This document shows, piece after piece, positions 21,378-29,117 of a DNA stretch of 38,252 nucleotides. Position 1 is the stretch's first letter. Each line of letters opens with the position of its first letter. Position numbers and translations under genes: made by a program. The notes under the pieces are model-generated. The model saw only the letters and a program-made list of their open reading frames with translations, did no database searches and was not told where the DNA came from. Source of the stretch: Oscillospiraceae bacterium (lineage in GTDB: Bacteria; Bacillota; Clostridia; Oscillospirales; CAG-382); assembly GCA_022508745.1 (NCBI GenBank), contig JAFLUP010000019.1, positions 1 through 38,252 on the forward strand. Reading direction: 5' to 3'.

Positions 21378-23594
21378 TTAGTAGATCCGCACCGCGCAAA
21401 CGGACATGTCGTCCGCGCAGGAGGAATGTGCTCGGGCGGCGGTGAGAACGGCGGAGGCGACGGCATGAGCATTTCCGGGGGAAACGGTGGGCAGACTGCC
21501 GGAAGGATCCCCCACTTGCAGAACGCCGTCGGACATGAGCAGCACCAGATCCCCTTTGCGGATCCGGAAGGTGCGCTTTTCGGCGATCACGTCCCGCATG
21601 ATGCCGGCGGGCGGAGTTTTGGATTCGAAGCGGCGGCAGCCTCCCTCCCGGAACAACAGCGTCGGAGCGGCTCCGGCTTTGATGAGAGTCGCCGTTCCGG
21701 TATAGCGGTCGATTTCCAGCAGGTCGATGGTGGCAAAGATCTCTTTATCCTTTTGCAGCAGCGCTTTGTTGACCATTTGCAACGCGTCCGCTTTCTCCGC
21801 GCCCACGGTCAGCAGCTTTTCCAGCATGATCGCCGCAAGACGGGAACTGAGCGCCGCATCCCGCCCGGAACCCATGCCGTCGGAGAGCAGGCAGTAGAAA
21901 TAGCCGTCGTCCGTTTCAAAGAAGGAAACGGTGTCCCCGCAGACCTTCTCCCCCATCTTGGAGGCGGTGCATTTGGCGTATTCGATACGCACCCGTGGAA
22001 CGGAAGTCAGCTTCATGACGGCATAGTCTCCGCCGAGTAAAAACTCTGGCTCCGAAAGGCGGGTGCCCACCTGTTCGGAAAGGGTGGCGGAAATGCGGGA
22101 GGATGAAGCGGAGATCTCCGAAAGACGGACGCCGAAGGCTTCCACGGTACGCAGGCGGGTTCCTGTGACGCGGACGCTGTCGCAGGGAATCTTCATCTCC
22201 CGCAGGGAATCCCGCACTTTGGCTGCGGCGGGCTTGTCCTTCACCCGGGCGGCTTCCTCCCGGCGGGCGGCGGAATCCAGCAAGGAGGACAGGTTGGCAT
22301 ATTCCGCTGCCATACGGCGGATGCCCTTTTCCCCTTCTTTTTCCCGCAGCGTGGGCAGATTGTTGACCGTCTTTGCCATGGCACGGATACTGGGACAGCG
22401 GCGGGTGATGTGCAGCGGCAGCTCCGGGAGATGTACGATCCCCTGCTCCCGCATACGGTCCACAAAGCAGTTACACAACTCACTTTCCTGCAAATCGCAG
22501 CCCTCGCAGTTGCGGCAGAACGCGTTTACCACGGTTTGGATCCCTTTTACCGTCTGGTCCGTCGTCTGCGGCGCGGCGTTTTCCGAAACCGTGTAGAACA
22601 ACCCGGAAAGCGAGGAGAAGGCCGCCGCATACTTCTCCAGCCGCAGCTCCTGCACCTTGAGGGGTGCGGCGACGGGCGGGAGCTTTTGCGGCACATACTT
22701 TTGCAGCGGCAGGAAGGCAAAACAGGAAAGCACCAGCAGGATCGCCGCCGGCAGAACGGTCGCATTATCCGCCAAATACCAGTAACCGGAAACGGAGATC
22801 ATGTAAGCAAGGATCAGCGCCAGCCCCTCCGAACCGGAGACCAGCAATCCGTAGGTGATACCGGTAACCCCCAGCGCTCCCGTAGCCGCGCCGCCGGAAG
22901 TCAGGCCGCAGAGCAGCCCCATGGCGCAGCCGTAGGCAAACCCCTTGTTCCGCGCCGCACACAGGGTGAAAATCGCACCCGCCGGCAGAGAGAGCGGCAC
23001 GCCGGCGATGGAAAGCCCGTGAAAGATCTGGGTCAGGGCGAAAGCGCATCCAAACAGCGAGAGGTCATAAAACCGTCCCTTTTGCAGGAATTGACAGAAC
23101 AGCCAACAGAACGCCGGAAAGCTGATGGAAAGGGCGAAAGCCAGAACGACATCCGCGGGCGTCGCATCGACGGAAAAGAGGCTTCCAAACGCGGTAAGCA
23201 GCGCCGCCGCGGAAGCCAGCAGCATGCGCAGAGCGTTTTGGACTTCCCTCTCCGCCGGAGCGGGAGAAAGGTAGGCGCGCAGTTTGGCTTGTCCGTGCAA
23301 CCCACTCCCCCGGTTTTCCACGCTGGAAAGGGCAAAAAAACAGCCCAACAGACAAAGCAGCTGTATCAATTTGCCGGATGAACAGAAGGGCAACGCCGCG
23401 ACACAGCCGAAAAGCAGCGTGGGACGGCATTTTTTGGAAGCACACAGCAATGCGATCCCAAAGGGATGGATCCCTTCCGCCAACGGAGCGCAGGAAAGCA
23501 AGAACCCACCCGTAAAAGCGAGCAGCTCCTCCTTCCGCGCAGAAACCTGTTTGGAAACTTCTTTTCTGATGACCGAAAGATTCAATACGACCAT
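21378..23594 (-). CDS. spoIIE: Stage II sporulation protein E (PP2C-type phosphatase)
   Basis: This 738-residue SpoIIE dephosphorylates SpoIIAA to activate sigma-F in the forespore and helps polar septation. The N-terminal half has about ten membrane helices (residues about 25-320). A central segment with a Cys cluster (FCRNCEGCDLQESELC) leads to the PP2C domain, whose metal-binding motif LLSDGMGSGRDA is near residue 571; VLLMSDGVLQVGDP and CADDMSVCAVRIY are the later metal and C-terminal motifs. The start ATG lies right after AAGGA, which is too close; TTG three codons on (23583-23585) has better spacing and is an alternative. It is controlled by a Spo0A-type promoter. Confidence 0.95.
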   Translation of the reverse strand: MVVLNLSVIRKEVSKQVSARKEELLAFTGGFLLSCAPLAEGIHPFGIALLCASKKCRPTLLFGCVAALPFCSSGKLIQLLCLLGCFFALSSVENRGSGLHGQAKLRAYLSPAPAEREVQNALRMLLASAAALLTAFGSLFSVDATPADVVLAFALSISFPAFCWLFCQFLQKGRFYDLSLFGCAFALTQIFHGLSIAGVPLSLPAGAIFTLCAARNKGFAYGCAMGLLCGLTSGGAATGALGVTGITYGLLVSGSEGLALILAYMISVSGYWYLADNATVLPAAILLVLSCFAFLPLQKYVPQKLPPVAAPLKVQELRLEKYAAAFSSLSGLFYTVSENAAPQTTDQTVKGIQTVVNAFCRNCEGCDLQESELCNCFVDRMREQGIVHLPELPLHITRRCPSIRAMAKTVNNLPTLREKEGEKGIRRMAAEYANLSSLLDSAARREEAARVKDKPAAAKVRDSLREMKIPCDSVRVTGTRLRTVEAFGVRLSEISASSSRISATLSEQVGTRLSEPEFLLGGDYAVMKLTSVPRVRIEYAKCTASKMGEKVCGDTVSFFETDDGYFYCLLSDGMGSGRDAALSSRLAAIMLEKLLTVGAEKADALQMVNKALLQKDKEIFATIDLLEIDRYTGTATLIKAGAAPTLLFREGGCRRFESKTPPAGIMRDVIAEKRTFRIRKGDLVLLMSDGVLQVGDPSGSLPTVSPGNAHAVASAVLTAARAHSSCADDMSVCAVRIY

Positions 23595-23619
23595 TCCTTT
23601 CCCGTAAGCTCTGTTCTTG

Positions 23620-23654
23620 ATTATACGACTTGTCCAGCGGCGGGGTCTGTCGAA
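23620..23654 (-). promoter_or_regulatory. Spo0A-type promoter of spoIIE with perfect 0A box
   Basis: On the minus strand TTCGACA (23648-23654), the reverse of the 0A box TGTCGAA, lies 22 bp upstream of TATAAT (23620-23625). Known Spo0A-activated sigma-A promoters such as Bacillus spoIIE and spoIIG have this over-long spacing with 0A boxes at the -35. Confidence 0.75.
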
Positions 23655-23766
23655 GGGCGGAAAGGATTTTCAGTTGTTTTGCCCTCTTTTCGCTTCTTTC
23701 GGTTTTTGAGCGAAAAAAAGCCACGCCTTTGTAAAAGACACAGGAAAGAAGTGCGTAAAGCAATAG

Positions 23767-23792
23767 AAAACAGCGGGTTTTGCCCGCTGTTT
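23767..23792 (-). terminator. Rho-independent terminator of the lipoprotein gene
   Basis: A 10-bp stem (23768-23777 with 23783-23792) with a 5-base loop lies 20 bases past the stop of the lipoprotein gene, with T-rich sequence on the minus strand. Confidence 0.8.
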
Positions 23793-23812
23793 CCGAAAAA
23801 GCGATTGCGTTG

Positions 23813-25435
23813 TTACTTCCTGTCAGTTGTTAAAATCCCCTCATACAAACAAAACATTTGACCATCCTCGAATTCATATCCGGGCACGGGAGCAGATACC
23901 CCTTTGGAATACTCGTATCCATCGCCCTCATTGTAGTAGAAAACGTACCAAAATTCATCGTCGAAATACAGGATATGCGCACCGCCTTCCTGAACATAGA
24001 TCCCATCGGCATACGAACTTCCGTCCGGCGTCATTAAGGAGCACACACCGCCCACAGGATCCAATTTGAAGTACGGCATTGCAACTTCATTTTTGCTGTC
24101 ATGATCGTTGTCAACGGGAGGATTGGTTTCGCTATTGTTTATCGGAGGATCGGGGTTAGGCTTTGTGGATACGCCTTCGTGAACCTTATGAAATACAAGT
24201 CCGTCGGCAAAATCATAGCCTCCGCTTGTTATGGGTTTCGAATTTTCAGCAGAGTATGCGTAGCCGTCCTCATGCTTATAGAACACATAACCATACTCCC
24301 CAAAATACAATTTCAAAACGCCGTCGTGTTCCACGAATTCACCGTGCATGGAGACGGAATAATATATCGAGGCTCCCATTGTAACGGTTCCGTTTTCGTA
24401 ATTGAGAGCGAATCCGGGCTGCATCGGATCGTCCGAAGCGCTTACTTCATACAAGAATTCCTGATGGGGCATCATATCCTTCAATTCGGCTGTGGGATAG
24501 ATCTGCTGTGCGGGTTCATCTTTCGGACCTACGATATAGAATCCGAATCTGCACTCCATAGGTTCTCCATCGATGTTCCAAATATTCGTATACAATACGG
24601 CAGAATCGAGATAGGGGTAGTAGTCATCGACAAAGACAGAATCCATTTCATACATTTGCTTCCATTCAAGCAAGGTCTTATATGCACAAACAAGTTTTTC
24701 TTCGTTGTCGATTCCGCTGAATGTAGCATCATCGATGGAAAGCATCTGATAAAGCCCTTGCGGAACAGCGCTGTTGATCATGCCGAGATCTCCGTAATAC
24801 CGGTTTCCAAAGACGTACTCCTTGCCACCATGATAGGTGTGATGCACCATTTCAAAACCGGCGTCATGCATATAGATGCGGTAATAAATGAGTTCGTAGA
24901 TATCGGCAAGCATCTTGTAGTAGGCATTTGCTGCTTCGCCGTACGTTTCGTATGCTGCCGCATCTGTGTATACGGGGATTATGATATGGGCATTGCCGGA
25001 TTGATTGGATAACAGCGGAAGGACATGATCACGATTGGCGTTTGTCAATCGAATCTCATCATAAGTGAAATACAAGCTGATCGAATCGTTGACAAGGAAG
25101 AGAATTTCTTCATAGGTCAAGGGATTTCGTTTGTCGTTTTCGCGCACCGCTTTCAGTTCCGCATATTGTTGTTCGGAAAAAACGGTAACAGTGTTTCCGT
25201 CCTGGTGAAGATAGGCGCCGAATTTTTTTTGAAGCTCTGTCTGCGCGGTCGGAGCATCCCCTTCCACAATGACGCCGCCCGAACCTTCGGAATTGTACGT
25301 TTGTCCATTCAGATCATACGGCTTCACGTCCCCGCGATCTGCGGCAATGGCGTACATACATCCCGTCAGGACAAGTGCGGACAGCAGGAGCAAAGAGACC
25401 ACGATCGTGAAAAACTTGGCGTTTCGTTTCATCAT
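23813..25435 (-). CDS. Lipoprotein with tandem C-terminal repeats, output of the adjacent two-component system
   Basis: This 540-residue exported protein has signal peptide FFTIVVSLLLLSALVLTGC with the lipobox LTGC (Cys26), so it is anchored outside the membrane. No enzyme family is recognised. The body is acidic and Tyr-rich. The last 175 residues hold two copies of an approximately 60-residue unit (about 365-422 and 478-540), each with YVFY, then GY-YS, then GY-F-DG, joined by a Pro/Asn/Asp-rich linker (423-450). The ATG at 25433-25435 has AAAGGA 8 bases upstream. It follows the kinase gene by 82 bases and has its own promoter with three 11-bp regulator repeats. Confidence 0.85.
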   Translation of the reverse strand: MMKRNAKFFTIVVSLLLLSALVLTGCMYAIAADRGDVKPYDLNGQTYNSEGSGGVIVEGDAPTAQTELQKKFGAYLHQDGNTVTVFSEQQYAELKAVRENDKRNPLTYEEILFLVNDSISLYFTYDEIRLTNANRDHVLPLLSNQSGNAHIIIPVYTDAAAYETYGEAANAYYKMLADIYELIYYRIYMHDAGFEMVHHTYHGGKEYVFGNRYYGDLGMINSAVPQGLYQMLSIDDATFSGIDNEEKLVCAYKTLLEWKQMYEMDSVFVDDYYPYLDSAVLYTNIWNIDGEPMECRFGFYIVGPKDEPAQQIYPTAELKDMMPHQEFLYEVSASDDPMQPGFALNYENGTVTMGASIYYSVSMHGEFVEHDGVLKLYFGEYGYVFYKHEDGYAYSAENSKPITSGGYDFADGLVFHKVHEGVSTKPNPDPPINNSETNPPVDNDHDSKNEVAMPYFKLDPVGGVCSLMTPDGSSYADGIYVQEGGAHILYFDDEFWYVFYYNEGDGYEYSKGVSAPVPGYEFEDGQMFCLYEGILTTDRK

Positions 25436-25454
25436 ACATACCATCCTTTCTTTT

Positions 25455-25478
25455 GATGCAGGTTTTTTACCCTGCATC
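25455..25478 (-). other. Hairpin at the 5' end of the lipoprotein mRNA
   Basis: GATGCAGG and CCTGCATC form a perfect 8-bp stem with an 8-base loop. It begins a few bases after the -10, so it would be the very 5' end of the transcript, just before the ribosome site. Such 5' stems often stabilise mRNA. Confidence 0.5.
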
Positions 25479-25481
25479 CCG

Positions 25482-25487
25482 ATTGTA
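25482..25487 (-). promoter_or_regulatory. -10 element of the lipoprotein gene
   Basis: TACAAT on the minus strand. There is no recognisable -35; that position is occupied by the 11-bp repeats, as at promoters activated by OmpR/PhoB-type regulators. Confidence 0.65.
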
Positions 25488-25494
25488 CCGCGGG

Positions 25495-25527
25495 CTTATC
25501 GCCAACTTATCTCCGACTTATTGCCGA
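25495..25527 (-). promoter_or_regulatory. Three tandem 11-bp repeats, predicted response-regulator binding site
   Basis: On the plus strand the units are CTTATCGCCAA, CTTATCTCCGA and CTTATTGCCGA, directly abutting. They start 7 bp upstream of the -10 and run into the last codons of the kinase gene. The same consensus occurs at 27610-27631. Confidence 0.75.
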
Positions 25528-26900
25528 GTTGTAAAAGTAACAACGATTTTCGTCCCTTTTTCAAGTACGGAGGTAAACTGCATCTCTCCGTGATGGGTTT
25601 GCACGATCTGTTCGCAGAGGGCAAGCCCGAGCCCCGCGCCCCCTTCTGCGCGGGAACGGGATTTGTCGGTGCGATAAAACGGTTCCGTAATGTGCAGGAG
25701 CTGTTCGCTCGTCATGCCCTTTCCGTTGTCCTCCACGATCGCCAGACCGTCCGCGCAGGAGAGCTTCACGCTGCCGCCGGCAGTACACGCCTTGATCGCA
25801 TTTTCCGTGAGGTTATAAAACAACATGGAGAGCAATGTCGCGTTGCCCTGCACCGTCATTGGCGCAACCTCGCAGGTGATCTCCACCTGTGCCCCTTCCG
25901 CCTTCATCCGCAAGTTTCCGGCAACGTCGGTCAGGATGGAAGCGAGGTCGACGTCGGTCATCTCGATGGTGTTTTCGCGGATGAAAGCGCCGTCCAGAAG
26001 GAGCTCGGAAATCTTTTGCAAGCGCTCGGATTCCGACAGGATATACTTCGCCGCAATGAGCCTTCGTTCCTCAGTGGTGTTCGCTTTTTCGATGTATTCC
26101 GCATATCCGTGGATGCTGGTCAGCGGTGTGCGAAGCTCGTGCGCCATATTATCCACAAGCATCTGCTTGCGCTCGGCTTCCAGTTTCTTTTCCTCGGCTT
26201 CCCGTTCCAAAGCAGCCATCTGTTCGTTGATTTTCACTAGCATGGCATTAAAGCTTTTTGCAAGAAGCGTAAACTCATCTCTGCCTGTTTCTTCCACTGT
26301 GACGGAAAAATCCCCCGCCTCGATGACCTCTGTGGTCTTACGCAGCTTTTCCAAAGGACCGGAGAGTTTTTTGAGAATAAAATACAGGCAAAGTGCAAGG
26401 AACAGGGAAACGCCGAGCGCCGTAAGCGCATAAGTCAGCAGCAGTGAGCGAAGCTCGGAATCAAGGGATTCCACGTTCTTCGCGAAGATCATCACGTATT
26501 TGCCGTCGCAGATCTCGGAGGAGATCAAGATATGGCGCTTGCCGTCAAAATCGGTGTGCAGCAAAGCGTTATCCGCAATCTCAAAGTCGTTTGTAAAGTT
26601 TGAATAGACCGTCTCTCCCCCCTCCGTAAAGGCAAGATACAGACCTTTGCCGGCATAGTAGGTTCCGAAGGACTGCATCAAAAGGGACGGACTTGCGCTG
26701 TCGCTTGTCTCCATCAAGTCCTTAAAATCACGCTCAAAGGACATGGCAATATAGGACTGCTCGGCGGTAACGGCGGTTTCGGTCGCTTCCACGTTCTTGC
26801 GGTAGGTATAGACCGTGAGCGACAGGACGCCAACATTCAAACAGATCAAAAACAGAACCAACGTAAAGAGGTAGGTCTTTTGCCAAAATCTCATTTTCAT
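25518..26900 (-). CDS. Membrane sensor histidine kinase
   Basis: This 460-residue kinase has a first membrane helix at about residues 10-31, an extracytoplasmic sensor domain of about 120 residues, a second helix at about 153-176 and a HAMP linker. The dimerisation domain has the phospho-acceptor in NMAHELRTPLTS (His254). The ATPase domain has the N box NLTENAIKA, VEDNGKGM and GGAGLGLALCEQI. It phosphorylates the response regulator encoded just upstream. Its ATG overlaps the stop of that gene (ATGA), so translation is coupled. The signal sensed is unknown; the nearby lipoprotein may take part. Confidence 0.95.
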   Translation of the reverse strand: MKMRFWQKTYLFTLVLFLICLNVGVLSLTVYTYRKNVEATETAVTAEQSYIAMSFERDFKDLMETSDSASPSLLMQSFGTYYAGKGLYLAFTEGGETVYSNFTNDFEIADNALLHTDFDGKRHILISSEICDGKYVMIFAKNVESLDSELRSLLLTYALTALGVSLFLALCLYFILKKLSGPLEKLRKTTEVIEAGDFSVTVEETGRDEFTLLAKSFNAMLVKINEQMAALEREAEEKKLEAERKQMLVDNMAHELRTPLTSIHGYAEYIEKANTTEERRLIAAKYILSESERLQKISELLLDGAFIRENTIEMTDVDLASILTDVAGNLRMKAEGAQVEITCEVAPMTVQGNATLLSMLFYNLTENAIKACTAGGSVKLSCADGLAIVEDNGKGMTSEQLLHITEPFYRTDKSRSRAEGGAGLGLALCEQIVQTHHGEMQFTSVLEKGTKIVVTFTTRQ

Positions 26901-27544
26901 ATCTCAAATCTATACCCTGTTTTATAGACGGTTTGGATCCGATCAGAAATGCCGAGCTTTTGGCGAATCCTCTGGATGTGTACGTCTACCGTGCGGGTAT
27001 CTCCTTCAAAGTCATATTCCCAAACAAGCTGTAAAAGCCTTTCGCGGGACAACGCGAGGTTCCGGTTGTTCACCAAAACTTCAAGAAGGTCAAACTCCCG
27101 GGGCTTGAGCGACACCTCTTTCCCCGCTTTATATACACGGCGGTTGTCAAATTCGATACGAATGTCATCAAACGCAAAGCATTTGGCGTCCGCCTTCGTT
27201 CTTCGGAGTACTGCCTTGACACGTTCTACCAGTTCGACGATATCAAAGGGTTTGGTGATATAGTCGTCGGCGCCGAGCCGAAACCCTTTGATCCTGTCCT
27301 GCGCAGTCGATTTTGCCGTGACGAAAATAACGGGAGTTCCTTCGATATACTTCATCATTTCAAAACCGGAATACTTTGGAAGCATCACATCCAAAATGAT
27401 CAGATCATATTGGAATTTCAACGCCTCTTCTAAACCCGATTCGCCGTCAAATACCTGACTGCATGTATGCCCGACCAGTTCTAGATTGAATTTGATCAGA
27501 TCATTGATCGCTTTTTCGTCCTCAACAATGAGTATTTTCGCCAT
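26897..27544 (-). CDS. OmpR/PhoB-family response regulator
   Basis: This 215-residue regulator has an N-terminal receiver domain with the acidic pocket VEDE, the phosphorylation site LDVMLP (Asp52) and the FVTAKS and TKPFD motifs. A C-terminal winged-helix DNA-binding domain follows (LKPREFDLLEVLVNNRN, then RTVDVHIQRIRQKLG, ending TVYKTGYRFEI). The ribosome site AAAGGGG precedes the start. It is the first gene of the regulator-kinase pair. The direct repeats at its own promoter and at the lipoprotein promoter, with 11-bp period, are the expected binding pattern for this family. Confidence 0.96.
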   Translation of the reverse strand: MAKILIVEDEKAINDLIKFNLELVGHTCSQVFDGESGLEEALKFQYDLIILDVMLPKYSGFEMMKYIEGTPVIFVTAKSTAQDRIKGFRLGADDYITKPFDIVELVERVKAVLRRTKADAKCFAFDDIRIEFDNRRVYKAGKEVSLKPREFDLLEVLVNNRNLALSRERLLQLVWEYDFEGDTRTVDVHIQRIRQKLGISDRIQTVYKTGYRFEI

Positions 27545-27596
27545 ACTCCAACCCCTTTCCCATGTAAAAAAGCGATATATGCTCTATTTTCATCTC

Positions 27597-27602
27597 ATCA
27601 TA
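27597..27602 (-). promoter_or_regulatory. -10 element of the response regulator gene
   Basis: TATGAT preceded by TGT (extended -10 form) on the minus strand, with no -35 hexamer. Confidence 0.6.
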
Positions 27603-27609
27603 ACAGTTT

Positions 27610-27631
27610 TATGTTGCCAAGTTGTTGCCAA
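27610..27631 (-). promoter_or_regulatory. Two tandem 11-bp repeats, predicted autoregulatory site
   Basis: On the plus strand the units TATGTTGCCAA and GTTGTTGCCAA abut, and they start 7 bp upstream of the -10, the same distance as at the lipoprotein promoter. They share the core T-x-T-x-GCC-R-A with those units. Confidence 0.75.
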
Positions 27632-27669
27632 ATGGCCTGGAAACGCAAAGATTTCTGACGATCCGCTCA

Positions 27670-27730
27670 TATGTAAAAGCAAGCCTTTTCAAACGGAATT
27701 ATCCCATTGAAAAAGCTCGCTTTTCACATA
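27670..27730 (-). other. Long RNA hairpin downstream of the S41 gene
   Basis: Arms 27670-27692 and 27707-27730 can form 23 pairs with one bulged G and a 14-base loop. The two non-Watson-Crick positions become G-U pairs only in the minus-strand RNA. No T-run follows, so it may be a 3' stabiliser rather than a standard terminator. Confidence 0.5.
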
Positions 27731-27764
27731 CGATTCAGACTGTTTTGATTGTCATTTTTTCGGC

Positions 27765-27842
27765 TTATACCTTCTCTTCCCCGGCGAGGATGCGTTTATA
27801 ATCCTCCAGATTGCGTTTCAAAAGCGTGAGGATATTCAACGA
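27765..27842 (-). pseudogene. Remnant of an aldo/keto reductase 3' end
   Basis: Twenty-five codons ending in TAA encode a peptide containing TLLKRNLEDYKRILAGEEKV. This matches the C-terminus of the intact aldo/keto reductase at 29118-30143 except for one residue in that span. Upstream the frame runs into the end of the S41 gene and then a stop, so only the last part of a second copy survives. It has no start codon or ribosome site of its own. Confidence 0.75.
27769..27820. repeat. 52-bp direct repeat, copy A
   Basis: Identical at 51 of 52 positions to 29122-29173. The pair flanks the S41 gene in the same orientation. Confidence 0.9.
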
Positions 27843-29113
27843 TTATGTATCCACTTGGCCACGATTCCCACCAAATCGGCGGAATCAGCCCAATAGTCCG
27901 GCGTATAGCCCTCGCCTTCTTTTGATTCGCTTAGAAAGATCTTGCACGGGATGCCAAGATTGATCAAGGAGTGTCGCAAAAAAAACGCCTGCTGCTCGCC
28001 GAAAAGCCCCATTCCACAGGAGTTTTCCCCAATCAAAAGATTGTTTTTGACGCACTTCGCATATCCGATCGCATTCTCTGCGGATGAACACGTTTTACTA
28101 TTGATGATCGTAAACAGACGACCGTCAAACCGGCTTTCAGAAAGGTCCACGGGCGAATCCAAATGAAAGAACCACTCCGTATACGGTTTGTCATAATCCA
28201 CCGTAGTGAAATCCGTGAGATGCGTTTTTAACCACGCCATATGCGTGGCATTATTTGCGTACCCGTTCAGTTCCTGAATAAAGTGTTGCGGATAATCGGA
28301 AGATCCTCCGCCGTTTCCGGCGAGAACCCAGAGCAAATTTCTCTCCTGACGCAGACTTTTCCCGAGCGCCGCACCACAGTCCCGTGGGACGGATCGAAAA
28401 GCATTGAAGGTTCCTGAATGTACCACCGGAATCCCTTCGCAATCGGTCAGTTTGAAATATTCGTCCCCGAGGCTTTCAAAATCCCCTGCACGCGATTGAT
28501 GAAGTGCAAGGTCAACGACTTCCCCATTTACGCTGACAGCCAGCTTTTCTACCGGCGTCCAGCTTCGGGTACCGACATAAAAATAGTTCTTGCCCTGCGG
28601 CGCCAGTGTACGGAATAACTGTTCCTCCTCGCAAGCCACGATATCGCCGATTTGTACAGCGGCATTTTCGCTTTTCACAACGGTATATCCGCCGCCCCCT
28701 TCTTCGACCGTCACTCCACTGAAATAGGCGTACTTGTTTCCGCGAAATAGAAAATAATCCTCGCGCACGGTTGTTGCGATACCGAGATGATTATCTATGA
28801 TTTTTCCTGCAAACGCATCATGGATCATCTGTGCAAAATCGGTCGAGGAGACGTACTCCTGTTGTTTTAGCTTATTCTCAATCATTGCATAGCACGCAGG
28901 AAAATCAACGCCTTGCATCGACCAATAATCCCTGCCCGCGTATGCGTTATCCATCAGGTATTTATAGGTTTCAAAGTCTTCCAACGCATCCTTCTGTGAA
29001 AGCATCAGATCAGAATGATCGAGATTGATTACATTGTCGTTTTTCGGCATCGTTCTTTTTTCAGGACGAACAAATTCCCGATATACATCAGGGATGTTAA
29101 TCATATCAGCCAT
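27836..29113 (-). CDS. S41-family peptidase-like protein without signal peptide
   Basis: This 425-residue protein has its C-terminal half match the S41 (tail-specific/C-terminal processing) protease core: LLWVLAGNGGG (residues 260-270, oxyanion region), SKTCSSAENAIGYAK (nucleophile Ser in residues 341-346), LLIGENSCGMG and YTPDYWAD. The N-terminal 200 residues are not recognised and contain no clear PDZ domain. There is no signal peptide or membrane helix, unlike most S41 proteases. The ATG starts 4 bases after the aldo/keto reductase stop and uses AAGGTG in the end of that gene, so the two are coupled. The gene is bracketed by a 52-bp direct repeat. Confidence 0.75.
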   Translation of the reverse strand: MADMINIPDVYREFVRPEKRTMPKNDNVINLDHSDLMLSQKDALEDFETYKYLMDNAYAGRDYWSMQGVDFPACYAMIENKLKQQEYVSSTDFAQMIHDAFAGKIIDNHLGIATTVREDYFLFRGNKYAYFSGVTVEEGGGGYTVVKSENAAVQIGDIVACEEEQLFRTLAPQGKNYFYVGTRSWTPVEKLAVSVNGEVVDLALHQSRAGDFESLGDEYFKLTDCEGIPVVHSGTFNAFRSVPRDCGAALGKSLRQERNLLWVLAGNGGGSSDYPQHFIQELNGYANNATHMAWLKTHLTDFTTVDYDKPYTEWFFHLDSPVDLSESRFDGRLFTIINSKTCSSAENAIGYAKCVKNNLLIGENSCGMGLFGEQQAFFLRHSLINLGIPCKIFLSESKEGEGYTPDYWADSADLVGIVAKWIHNR

Positions 29114-29117
29114 ATTA

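Noticed and set aside
27670..27730. Miniature inverted-repeat transposable element
   Set aside because: No target-site duplication flanks the arms and only one copy is seen in the window; the wobble pattern fits an RNA hairpin better.
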